From Streptomyces collinus Tu 365 (GTDB lineage: Bacteria; Actinomycetota; Actinomycetes; Streptomycetales; Streptomycetaceae): a stretch of 64,000 bases of DNA. Each line of letters begins with the position of its first letter. Within the stretch, counting starts at the first letter, position 1. The notes under the pieces were generated by a model, which worked only from the letters and a program-made list of their open reading frames with translations, ran no database searches and was not told where the DNA came from. Shown here in pieces: positions 31,332-39,057 of this stretch. The translations under genes and the position numbers were made by a program. The stretch is taken from assembly GCF_000444875.1 (NCBI RefSeq), contig NC_021985.1:2365535-2429534 (forward strand), read 5' to 3'.

Positions 31332-31886
31332 ATGGACAGCCATGGGCAGGACGAGCAGCGGGTCGTGTGGGCCGTCGTGGACACCGGCATCGGCCCGCTG
31401 ATGCTGGCGGCGACCCGCGAGGGCCTGGTCAACGTGGTCTTCCACGCCTCGGACCCGGTGCGCGAGCGCGCCCTGGAGCGGCTGGCGGCCCGGCTGGGCA
31501 CGGAGCTCGCCGAGGACCCGGACGCCCCGGTGCTGGCGGAGCCGATACGGCAGGTGAAGGCCTACTTCGCGGGCGATCGCCACGCCTTCGACCTGCCGCT
31601 GGACTGGTCGCTGATCTCGGGCTTCAACCGGCAGGTGCTGCGCGAGCTGGCCTCCGGCGTCCCGTACGGCACGGTGGTGGGGTACGGCGACCTGGCCGGC
31701 CGGGTGGGACAGCCGGGCGGCGCGCAGGCGGTGGGCGCCGCGATGGGGGCCAACCCGCTGCCGGTCGTCGTTCCGTGTCACCGCGTGGTGGAGAGCGACG
31801 GCGGCATAGGCGGTTTCGGCGGCGGGCTGGAGGCCAAGCGGAAGCTGCTCGCCCTGGAAGGCGTGCTGCCCGAGCCGCTGTTCTGA
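31332..31886 (+). CDS. ogt: Methylated-DNA--protein-cysteine methyltransferase
   Basis: This is a suicide repair protein that transfers alkyl groups from O6-alkylguanine or O4-alkylthymine to its own cysteine. The 184 residues carry the acceptor motif PVVVPCHRVV (C149, H150), the helix-turn-helix region with VPYGTVVGYGDLA and the Asn/Arg hinge FNRQVLRELA. ATG 31332 lies 6 bases after the -10 element with no ribosome site, so the mRNA is likely leaderless; the open frame upstream to 31164 is inside the preceding gene and is rejected. Confidence 0.95.
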   Translation: MDSHGQDEQRVVWAVVDTGIGPLMLAATREGLVNVVFHASDPVRERALERLAARLGTELAEDPDAPVLAEPIRQVKAYFAGDRHAFDLPLDWSLISGFNRQVLRELASGVPYGTVVGYGDLAGRVGQPGGAQAVGAAMGANPLPVVVPCHRVVESDGGIGGFGGGLEAKRKLLALEGVLPEPLF

Positions 31887-31900
31887 CGGCCCGGGCGCGG

Positions 31901-32329
31901 CTACGTGTAGTGCCGTGCTTCGATCACGTTGCCGTCGGGGTCCCGGAAGTAGAAGGTGCCGGTGGCCGAGCCGCGGGCGCCGAAGGAGCCGTGTCCGACG
32001 TCGGTCATGGGGACGCCATGAGCGGCCAGGCGGGCCCGCAGGGCGTCGAAGCCGGCCGGTGACAGCGACAGACAGACGTGGTTCACGGGGTGGCCCGCGC
32101 TGTCGGCGGAACCGGGAAGCATGTCCATGCGCGGCGCCAGCCCGTACGGCGCGAGGTCAAGGATGGTCTCCTCGTTGACGCGCACCGAGGGGAACGACAC
32201 CCTGCCCGCGGCGAACTCCCCGACCCTCACGGGTTCGAGGCCCACGGACTCCTGGTAGAAGCGGGCCGCCGCGACCGGGTCGGTCACCCACAGCACGACG
32301 TGGTCGAGACGGACGGTGTGGTCGGTCAT
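31901..32329 (-). CDS. VOC-family (glyoxalase/dioxygenase-fold) protein
   Basis: This 142-residue protein forms one vicinal-oxygen-chelate domain of two beta-alpha-beta-beta-beta units. Visible features are the N-terminal metal position LDHVVLWVTDPVAAARFY, NHVCLS in the second unit, and the C-terminal FRDPDGNVIEARHY with the last metal Glu. ATG 32329 gives a complete domain, although its ribosome site is weak. The gene is divergent from psuG. The enzyme could be a glyoxalase-like, dioxygenase-like or resistance protein; this cannot be decided. Confidence 0.85.
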   Translation of the reverse strand: MTDHTVRLDHVVLWVTDPVAAARFYQESVGLEPVRVGEFAAGRVSFPSVRVNEETILDLAPYGLAPRMDMLPGSADSAGHPVNHVCLSLSPAGFDALRARLAAHGVPMTDVGHGSFGARGSATGTFYFRDPDGNVIEARHYT

Positions 32330-32428
32330 GCCGTCCAGGCTGGTGGCATCCCCCACAGACGGCAAGCGTTTAGCCGGAGGTGCCGCCCGCCAGAGATGAG
32401 GAAGGACCGACGGACAGGAGGCGGGCGC

Positions 32429-33337
32429 GTGGTGCTGGTGGTGTCGCAGGAAGTCCGGGAGGCGATCGACGCGCGGCGGCCGGTGGTGGCGCTGGAGTCG
32501 ACCATCATCGCGCACGGGCTGCCCCGCCCGCGCAACCTCCAGGTGGCGCTGGAGCTGGAGGACGTGGTGCGGCGGGAGGGCGCCGTCCCCGCCACCATTG
32601 CCGTGCTGGACGGGCAGCCGCACATCGGCCTCGACAAGGAACAGCTCGAACGGGTCGCCAACGAGGACGGCATCCGCAAGCTGGGCCACCGCGACCTGCC
32701 GCCCGCCGTGGCGGCCGGGGCGAGCGGGGCGACCACGGTGTCGGCGACCGCACAGCTCGCGGCGCTCGCGGGCGTCCGCGTTTTCGCCACGGGCGGCCTG
32801 GGCGGCGTGCACCGGCAGTGGACGGTCACCCAGGACGAGTCCGCCGACCTCGGCCTGCTGGCACGGACCCGGATCACGGTGGTGTGCGCGGGCGTGAAGT
32901 CGATCCTGGACGTGCCCGCCACCCTGCAGCGTCTGGAGACCCTGGGCGTGACCGTCGCCGGGTACGGCACCGACCGGTTCCCCGGCTTCTACCTGTCCGA
33001 CTCCGGTCACTCGGTCGACTGGACCCTGGACAGCCCGGAGCAGGTGGCCGAGGTGATGCGGGCACAGGACGCGCTGCACGCCCCGGACGCGGCACTGATC
33101 GTCGCCAATCCCGTACCGGAGGAGCAGCAGCTCGATCCCGGACTGCACGCACGCGTGCTCGCCGACGCCCTGCGCGCCTGCGAGGAGGAGGGCGTCACCG
33201 GCCAGGCGGTCACGCCGTTCCTCCTCGACCACCTGGTCCGGCACACGGACGGGGCCTCGTTGGAGGCCAACCTGGCGGCGGTGCGCGGCAATGTGCGGCT
33301 GGCGGCACGGATCGCCACCGCGTGGACGAGGGGGTGA
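32429..33337 (+). CDS. psuG: Pseudouridine-5'-phosphate glycosidase
   Basis: PsuG splits pseudouridine 5'-phosphate into uracil and ribose 5-phosphate during RNA-nucleoside salvage. GTG 32429 was chosen for its AGGAGG site seven bases upstream; this gives 302 residues, near the family norm. Conserved stretches include ALESTIIAHGLPRPRNL, VSATAQLA, FATGGLGGVHR, VCAGVKSILDV and GFYLSDSG. Its stop overlaps the downstream kinase gene by 4 bases, and the expected partner in this pathway is a PfkB-type pseudouridine kinase, so the pair makes sense as a two-step module. Confidence 0.94.
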   Translation: MVLVVSQEVREAIDARRPVVALESTIIAHGLPRPRNLQVALELEDVVRREGAVPATIAVLDGQPHIGLDKEQLERVANEDGIRKLGHRDLPPAVAAGASGATTVSATAQLAALAGVRVFATGGLGGVHRQWTVTQDESADLGLLARTRITVVCAGVKSILDVPATLQRLETLGVTVAGYGTDRFPGFYLSDSGHSVDWTLDSPEQVAEVMRAQDALHAPDAALIVANPVPEEQQLDPGLHARVLADALRACEEEGVTGQAVTPFLLDHLVRHTDGASLEANLAAVRGNVRLAARIATAWTRG

Positions 33338-34251
33338 CCGGGGGCCGGGACGGCGCGCTGCTGGTCGTCGGGGACGTCGTCACCGATGTCGTCGCCCGGC
33401 ACCGGGAACCGCTGGCCACGGGCACGGACACGGCGGCCGCGATCCGCACCCTGCCGGGCGGCGCGGGCGCCAACGTGGCCTGCTGGGCCGCCCACACCGG
33501 CTGCCCGGACGTACGGCTGCTGGGACGGGTGGGTGCGGACGCGGCGCAGTGGCACGAGCGGGAACTGCAGGCGGCCGGAGTGCGGCCTCACCTGGTGGTC
33601 GACCCCGAGGCGGCCACCGGGACGGTGATCTGCCTCGTCGACGCGGGCGCGGCGGCCGAACGCACCTTCCTGACCGACAGCGGAGCCTCCTTGCGGCTCG
33701 AACCCGCCGACTGGTCCGACGCGTTGCTCGACGGCGTCACCCGGCTGCACCTGTCGGGCTATCTGCTGTTCTCGGAGCCGAGCCGGGAACTGGCCGCGGT
33801 CGCTCTCGCCGCGGCACGCGCACGGGGCGTACGGGTCAGTCTGGACCCGGCCTCGGCGGGGTTCCTGGCGGAGTTCGGCGTGGACCGCTTCCTCGCCTTC
33901 GCGGAGGGGCTGGACGTGCTGCTGCCCAGCCGGGACGAGGCGTGCCTGCTCACCGGGCTGCCCGAAGCGGACGACGCCGCCGCCAAGCTGAGCCGGCTGG
34001 TTCCGCTGGTGGTGGCCAAGTCGGGTCCGGCGGGGGCTCTGGTCGCCCGGGCAGGGAAGGTGCTCGCCCGGGTTCCCGCCGCACCGGCGGCCCCGACGGA
34101 CACCACGGGCGCGGGCGACGCCTTCACCGGCGCGTTCCTCGCCGCGCTGCTCACGGGCGCCGATCCGCGGCAGGCGGCGGCCCGGGGGTGCGAGGCGGGG
34201 GCGCGGGCCGTTGAGCGGGTGGGCGGGAGGCCACCGCACCAGGGCAGCTGA
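33334..34251 (+). CDS. psuK: PfkB-family kinase, probable pseudouridine kinase
   Basis: This ribokinase-fold protein has 305 residues from GTG 33334 (GTGA overlap with psuG; GTG 33322 is the alternative). The substrate-side motif is LPGGAGANVACWAAHTG and the ATP/catalytic motif is DTTGAGDAF (residues 256-264). Coupling to psuG points to phosphorylation of pseudouridine to the 5'-phosphate, the step before PsuG. The specificity is inferred from context, since PfkB kinases differ little in these motifs. Confidence 0.85.
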   Translation: MTGGRDGALLVVGDVVTDVVARHREPLATGTDTAAAIRTLPGGAGANVACWAAHTGCPDVRLLGRVGADAAQWHERELQAAGVRPHLVVDPEAATGTVICLVDAGAAAERTFLTDSGASLRLEPADWSDALLDGVTRLHLSGYLLFSEPSRELAAVALAAARARGVRVSLDPASAGFLAEFGVDRFLAFAEGLDVLLPSRDEACLLTGLPEADDAAAKLSRLVPLVVAKSGPAGALVARAGKVLARVPAAPAAPTDTTGAGDAFTGAFLAALLTGADPRQAAARGCEAGARAVERVGGRPPHQGS

Positions 34252-34360
34252 GCCCGTCGAGGGGCAGCGAGGGTGGGGCGTACCGCGCGTCCGCCCCGCG
34301 GACGACCGCGTCGCTCGCGCACGACGACACCCGCCCACGACACCGTTCGGGCATCCGGCC

Positions 34361-35155
34361 TCAGCGCTTGCGCCCCCACGCCGAGATCATCAGCGCGGTG
34401 GCCAGGTCCATGCCGCCGGCCGCCACGTTGGCCAGGTGCCGGTCGATGTCCTCGTCGGTGGCCAGGCCCGCCGCCACGAGACGGCCGCGGATCTGACGGA
34501 CCGTGGCGGACTCCAGGGCCGCACAGGCGGGAGAGGTCATGGGGAAGTAGGCGTCGGCCCGGACGTCGTCGAGTCCGGCCTCCCGGAGCAGGCGCGGCAG
34601 CCTGCGACCGTAGGACAGGTCCGCGCCGCGATCGGCGAGCAGTTCACGAAAGCCCCGCCGCAGCCGGTTGGCGAGCCGCTCCTCCGGACCGTGCTCGTCG
34701 GGGCAGGTCAGAGGCTGTAGGGCCGGGTCCGCGTCCTCGACCAGCAGCGTTCCACCGGGCCGCAGCGCGCTGATCATGGAGCGCAACGCCCTGTCTCGGT
34801 CCGGGACATGGACCAGGACCAGCCGGGCGTGCACCACGTCGAAGCCCACCCCCGGCGGCTCCTGTGCGCCGACGTCGTGCACGAGCACCTCGACGGACGG
34901 ACGGGCCACGGAGGCGAGCCGCGAAGTGTCGATGTCCGTCGCCACGACGTGGCCGGTGGGCCCGACCCTGTCGGCGAGCCAGGACACCACCGACGTGCCA
35001 CCCGCCCCGACTTCCCAGCACCGCATGCCAGGAGCGAGCCCGAGTCCCTCCAGATGCCGGAAGGTCGTGGGGTCGAAGAGAGAGGCGAAGGCGTCGAAGC
35101 GCTCCTGCGCCTCGCTCTGCTGGTTGCGCAGGAGATATCCGTCGGACGGTTCCAT
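34361..35155 (-). CDS. Class I SAM-dependent methyltransferase
   Basis: This is a cytoplasmic methyltransferase of unknown acceptor. From ATG 35155 (264 residues) it begins MEPSDGYLLRNQQSEAQERF. SAM-binding motif I is CWEVGAGGTSVVSWLA, followed by the acidic motif ATDID, motif IV DVVHARLVLVHVPDRD and motif V LRPGGTLLVEDAD. The family resembles methyltransferases found beside antibiotic and lipid genes, but no such neighbours exist here. It is divergent from corA. Confidence 0.88.
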   Translation of the reverse strand: MEPSDGYLLRNQQSEAQERFDAFASLFDPTTFRHLEGLGLAPGMRCWEVGAGGTSVVSWLADRVGPTGHVVATDIDTSRLASVARPSVEVLVHDVGAQEPPGVGFDVVHARLVLVHVPDRDRALRSMISALRPGGTLLVEDADPALQPLTCPDEHGPEERLANRLRRGFRELLADRGADLSYGRRLPRLLREAGLDDVRADAYFPMTSPACAALESATVRQIRGRLVAAGLATDEDIDRHLANVAAGGMDLATALMISAWGRKR

Positions 35156-35329
35156 GCCCCGATCATCCCAATCCCCCTCGGCCGGTGCGCCTCCGACGCC
35201 TCGTCCACAGGCGGGAACCAAGCGGAATGAGTTGTTCCCACAGGCTCGCTCGCGCCGTTCGCCGGACTGGCACACTTGCCGGACAGGCGCGAAGGCGATG
35301 CGCGAGGAGAGCCACGCGAGGAGATCCGG

Positions 35330-36457
35330 ATGTCCATGGCAGGGAACCTGCGCAAGGTCACAGAGCTGGGCAAGGTCGGCGGTCTGCGCAAGGTGGCGCG
35401 GCTGGCCCGGCGGCGCCCGCGCGTCGACCTGAGCCATCCCGCCCGGTCACCGCTGGGCTCCTCCGTCGTCAACTGCGTGACCTACCAGGACGGTGCCCGG
35501 GTTCCCGGGTGCGCCGACCTGGTGGACGCCGTGGAGATGGTACGCAAGAGCGGTGAGGGTTTCGTCTGGCTGGGACTGCACGAGCCGACGGACAGCGAGT
35601 TCACCGGCATCGCCGAGCTGTTCGACCTGCACCCGCTGGCGGTCGAGGACGCGGTGGAAGCCCACCAGCGCCCGAAACTGGAGCGGTACGGGGAGACGCT
35701 GTTCGCGGTGTTCAAGACCGTCTGCTACGTGGAGCACGAGCAACTGACGGCGACGAGTGAGGTGGTCGACACCGGCGAGATCATGGTGTTCGTCGGCGAG
35801 GACTTCGTCATCACCGTACGGCACGGACGGCACGGCTCCCTCGGCCCGCTGCGCGAGGAGCTGGAAGCCGATCCACAGCAGCTCGCCAAGGGGCCGGCGG
35901 CGGTCCTGCACGCGCTCGCCGACCATGTGGTGGACGACTATCTGACCGTCACGGACGCGGTGCAGGCCGACATCGACCAGGTCGAGACGGACGTGTTCTC
36001 GGAGAACGGCGCACGGGCCGATCCGGGGCGCATCTACCAGCTCAAGCGTGAACTCCTGGAGCTGAAGAGGGCGGTGATGCCGCTCGCCCGCCCGGTGGAG
36101 GACCTGGCGACCCGGCCGATCCGGGTGATCGACCCGGAGATACAGGCGTACTTCAGGGATGTGCTGGACCACCTGATGCGGGCCAAGGAGCAGATAGCCG
36201 CGTTCGACGAACTGCTCAACTCGATCCTGCAGGCGCACCTCGCCCAGGTGACGGTCGCGCAGAACGAGGACATGCGGAAGATCACGGCCTGGGCGGCGGT
36301 GATCGCCGTCCCGACGATGGTGTGCGGCGTCTACGGCATGAACTTCACGTTCATGCCGGAGTTGCACTGGCGGGTGGGCTATCCGCTGGTCATGGGAGTG
36401 ATGGCGGCGGCCTGCCTCGCGCTGTACCGCGGCTTCCGGCGCAACGGCTGGCTCTGA
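35330..36457 (+). CDS. corA: CorA-family Mg2+/divalent-cation channel
   Basis: This is a pentameric inner-membrane magnesium or cobalt channel. The 375 residues from ATG 35330 (GGAG seven bases upstream) have a large cytoplasmic domain, a long stalk helix rich in charged residues (about 180-310), and two C-terminal membrane segments joined by the selectivity motif YGMNF (335-339) followed by MPE. A basic N-terminal segment (about 20-40, ARLARRRPR) precedes the conserved core. Confidence 0.95.
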   Translation: MSMAGNLRKVTELGKVGGLRKVARLARRRPRVDLSHPARSPLGSSVVNCVTYQDGARVPGCADLVDAVEMVRKSGEGFVWLGLHEPTDSEFTGIAELFDLHPLAVEDAVEAHQRPKLERYGETLFAVFKTVCYVEHEQLTATSEVVDTGEIMVFVGEDFVITVRHGRHGSLGPLREELEADPQQLAKGPAAVLHALADHVVDDYLTVTDAVQADIDQVETDVFSENGARADPGRIYQLKRELLELKRAVMPLARPVEDLATRPIRVIDPEIQAYFRDVLDHLMRAKEQIAAFDELLNSILQAHLAQVTVAQNEDMRKITAWAAVIAVPTMVCGVYGMNFTFMPELHWRVGYPLVMGVMAAACLALYRGFRRNGWL

Positions 36458-36549
36458 GGAGGCCGTGGGGGCCGGCGACACCGGCAAGTCGCGGGGGGCT
36501 GTGTCGGGAGGCTCCGCCTCGTCTCGGCCGGGGCACCTGACTGGTCGGG

Positions 36550-37182
36550 TCAGCCGTTCCAGGCGGGGTGCCGTGGATCGTCGGCCCGGACGAGGACGTC
36601 CGCCGTCCCGGCCGGATCGGTCTCGGCCTCGTAGCGCTCGAAGGCGGGGAGCGTCCAGTGGTCGGACTCAGGGGTACGGCGACGCAGGGCGCCCGGGGAG
36701 AGGAGGACGTGCACGGTCAGGTCGAAGGGGAACCAGTGCCGCAGCAGGAGGGGGCCATGAAGCAGCAGACAGCCGCCGGCCGGTAGCGAGACGTAGGGAC
36801 TGCGGGTGGCCCGGTCGGTGACGGGGTCCCAGAGGTCGGGCAGGACGCGGCCGCTGCCGCCGGGGTCGAGGGGCGTGAAGACCTCGCGCCACAGGGCGCT
36901 CGTGTCGAACCAGCCGCTGTAGTAGGACTCGATATCCCGTCGCCCGTACTCCAGCCGGACGGAGGCGGGGCGCAGGAAGCCTTCCGCGCCGACGACCAGA
37001 GAAGGCCGTCCGCGTACCCGCAGCGCTTCGGCCACGCGCTCGGCGAGGTCTCCGGGCCGGGCGGCTGGTACACCGTCGAAGCAGACACGCGGCCAGGCAC
37101 CCCCGTCGGCCGGCTCCAGGTCCAGCAGCCGGTCGGCGAGCAGCTCGGCGAGCCGGTCCCAGGTGATCGCTTCGAGTCGCAC
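36550..37182 (-). CDS. Uridine-kinase-like protein lacking a recognisable P-loop
   Basis: Streptomyces genomes carry this protein of about 210 residues under the name uridine kinase. From GTG 37182 it has 210 residues. Where a uridine kinase P-loop is expected (after WPRVCFDG) the sequence is VPAARPGDLAERV, without the GxxxxGK[ST] lysine. Later parts resemble the kinase fold: FDTSALWREVFTPL, DLWDPVTDRATRSPY, LLLHGPLLL, and DVLVRADDPRHPAW at the C-terminus. It is either a divergent kinase or a non-catalytic homologue. The start lacks a good ribosome site; another frame at 37190 was rejected. Confidence 0.72.
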   Translation of the reverse strand: MRLEAITWDRLAELLADRLLDLEPADGGAWPRVCFDGVPAARPGDLAERVAEALRVRGRPSLVVGAEGFLRPASVRLEYGRRDIESYYSGWFDTSALWREVFTPLDPGGSGRVLPDLWDPVTDRATRSPYVSLPAGGCLLLHGPLLLRHWFPFDLTVHVLLSPGALRRRTPESDHWTLPAFERYEAETDPAGTADVLVRADDPRHPAWNG

Positions 37183-37220
37183 AGGCCCATGATGCCGGGT
37201 GGGCCGGGGGGACGGCGCTG

Positions 37221-37270
37221 GGAGGAGGGGTGGGAGGGGAGGGAGGGGGAGGGGGAGGGGCCCCTCCCCC
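37221..37270. repeat. Guanine-rich tract ending in a 20-base palindrome
   Basis: About 40 bases of plus-strand purines contain at least six runs of three or more G, then GGGGGAGGGG meets its exact complement CCCCTCCCCC at 37251-37270. It sits between the divergent uridine-kinase-like and DUF2293 genes, so it could form a quadruplex or hairpin at their promoters. Confidence 0.6.
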
Positions 37271-37326
37271 TTGTCGGTCGGCAGTCGGTGCGGGAGGAAC
37301 GTCGCCGGGCGGGGAAAGTACCGCGT

Positions 37327-38019
37327 ATGGCGCGTACCGCAACTGCGTTGCTTCCCGACGGACTTGTCGCTGTTCAGCCCCTGCGGCAGAAGCGCTGTGC
37401 CCGGTGCCGGCGTGGGCCGCTTTCGCTGGTGGTGCTGGAGGACGGGGCGCCGTACTGCTTGCACTGCGTGGATCTCGGGCATCTGGTGTTCCTGCCGCGC
37501 GGTGACACCGCGCTGACCCGCAGGGCGCGGGAGGAGAGCACCCTGTGGGCGGTGGTGGTGCGGTTCAACCGGCGCAGGAGCCGGTACGAGCGGCAGGGGC
37601 TGCTCGTGGAGGAGGCGGCGCTGGTCCGGGCCGAGGCGCGGTGTCTGGCGGACGCGGAGGCGCGGCGCCGGCGGCGGGCACGGGACGCGCGGCGCAGGGG
37701 GGTGGAGGACGAGCGGTTCGCGGCGGCGTTCGCGGCGGAGATCATGCGGCTGTTCCCCGGGTGCCCAGCGGAGCGGGCCCGGGCGATCGCGGCGCATGCG
37801 TCGGCGCGAGGCAGCGGGCGGGTGGGGCGCAGTCCGGCCGGGCGGGCGCTGTCGGAGCGGGCGGTGATCTCGGCGGTCGTGGCGGCGGTGCGGCACGTGG
37901 ACACGCCGTACGACGAGCTGCTGATGCGTGGTGTGCCGAGGTTCGAGGCGCGGCGGTGGATCGCGGCGACGGTGGAGGGTGTGCTGCGGGGATGGGCGGG
38001 GGCTGCTGAAGCGGGCTGA
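37327..38019 (+). CDS. DUF2293 domain protein with N-terminal zinc-finger-like cysteines
   Basis: The function is unknown. The 230-residue product from ATG 37327 has CARC and CLHC pairs (C24, C27, C44, C47), a likely zinc knuckle, then an Arg-rich helical region (about 85-135). The C-terminal DUF2293 domain includes FPGCPAERARAIAAHASARG and GVPRFEARRWIA. The cysteines and basic character suggest nucleic-acid binding, but this is inference. GGGGAAAG lies nine bases upstream of the start. Confidence 0.85.
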   Translation: MARTATALLPDGLVAVQPLRQKRCARCRRGPLSLVVLEDGAPYCLHCVDLGHLVFLPRGDTALTRRAREESTLWAVVVRFNRRRSRYERQGLLVEEAALVRAEARCLADAEARRRRRARDARRRGVEDERFAAAFAAEIMRLFPGCPAERARAIAAHASARGSGRVGRSPAGRALSERAVISAVVAAVRHVDTPYDELLMRGVPRFEARRWIAATVEGVLRGWAGAAEAG

Positions 38020-38099
38020 GGTCGGGCGGCCGGAGCGGTCGGGGGTGGACGGACCTGATGCGCAGGGCCCGCCGGGCCCTACCTGCCGTAGAGCCCTGA

Positions 38100-38215
38100 C
38101 GCCCCCTTCCCGTCGGCCGGCCCCCTCCCCCTATTGCCCCTCCCCTGTCCCCTCTCTCCCGCCCCCGTCCCGCGCCCCGGTCCCCCGCCTTCCCGTCTCG
38201 GTTCTCCGGTCCTCG
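38100..38215. repeat. Polypyrimidine-rich intergenic stretch
   Basis: The gap 38020-38384 contains no gene that I can support. Most of 38100-38215 is C-rich pyrimidine on the plus strand with repeated CCCCTCCCC and CCCCCG phrases, an extreme strand asymmetry. No promoter is evident near the following start. Confidence 0.5.
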
Positions 38216-38384
38216 TTCCGGCTGGCGTAGAGGGTCACGTATGTGTTCGCGGCGCTCGGCCATGGCTCGGGGGTGGTCGTGGGGCATTCACTGGAGGTGA
38301 GGCCGAGGCCGAGGGCCGGGGCGGGTGACGGCTGGGGGTGGCTGGGCGGCTCGTGGTGGGTGGGTGAGTGGTGAGTGGGGTGTC

Positions 38385-38867
38385 ATGGTGATCGACGGAC
38401 CGTTCTTCGTGCTGGTGGTGCTGGGTGCGCTGGGGGCCGGGCTGGTGGCCGGGGTGTTCTGTGGTTTCTCGACCTTTGTGATGCGGGGGCTGGCGGCCCT
38501 GCCGCCCGCGCAGGGGGTCGCCGCGATGAACGCGATCAACAGGGCGGCTCTGCGGCCGGCGTTCATGCTGTTGTTCTCCGGTTCGGCGGTGCTGTGTGTG
38601 ATCGTCGCGGTGGTGACGTTCGTGGTGTGGCCGGTGGCGGGGAAGGTGGAGCTGCTGCTGGGCAGTGCTCTGTTCCTGTGCGGGGCCTTCGGGCCGACCG
38701 CGGTCGCGAACGTGCCTCGTAACGAGCGGCTGGCCGGGCTGGTGCCGGGCGGCTCGGAGGCGGCCGTGTACTGGCCGGTGTACGTGCGGGAGTGGACGTT
38801 CTGGAACCACGTCCGGACGGTGGCCTCCGCCGGGTCGGCGCTGCTGTACGTGCTGGCGCTGGCCTGA
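38385..38867 (+). CDS. DUF1772-type four-helix membrane protein
   Basis: This is a conserved integral membrane protein of 160 residues, start ATG 38385. It has four hydrophobic segments: about 8-35 (FFVLVVLGALGAGLVAGVF), 62-85, 90-108 and 140-158. Features of the anthrone-oxygenase/DUF1772 family are present: N(A)INRAALRPAFM after helix 1, VPRNERLA, and W-x-x-x-V-R-E-W-T-F-W-N-H-V-R-T before helix 4. Homologues include enzymes that act on anthrones, but most members, including this one, have no shown activity. Confidence 0.85.
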   Translation: MVIDGPFFVLVVLGALGAGLVAGVFCGFSTFVMRGLAALPPAQGVAAMNAINRAALRPAFMLLFSGSAVLCVIVAVVTFVVWPVAGKVELLLGSALFLCGAFGPTAVANVPRNERLAGLVPGGSEAAVYWPVYVREWTFWNHVRTVASAGSALLYVLALA

Positions 38868-38936
38868 GTCCGGGCCGGTGAGGCAAGCAGGTCCGGGCCC
38901 GTGAGGCATGCGGGTCCGGGCCGGGGAGGCAAGCGC
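38868..38936. repeat. Three tandem copies of a 23-base unit
   Basis: Units at 38868-38890, 38891-38913 and 38914-38936 share the frame GTCCGGGCC(G/C)(G/T)(T/G)GAGGCA(A/T)GC with few changes. They begin in the stop codon region of the DUF1772 gene and precede gltD. No coding sense is apparent. Confidence 0.8.
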
Positions 38937-39057
38937 TGTCGGCCACTCTGCGCGGGCCACGGCTGGGACGTATCGTGGCCGGAAGGGTGCCGCCCGATGA
39001 CGCACGGCCCGTCGTACACCGGGTGCCTCCCGGTACGCGTACGCGAGGAAGACGACC

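Noticed and set aside
31901..33244. Long minus-strand frame extending the VOC gene upstream through psuG
   Set aside because: The added part is antisense to psuG; the VOC domain is complete from ATG 32329.
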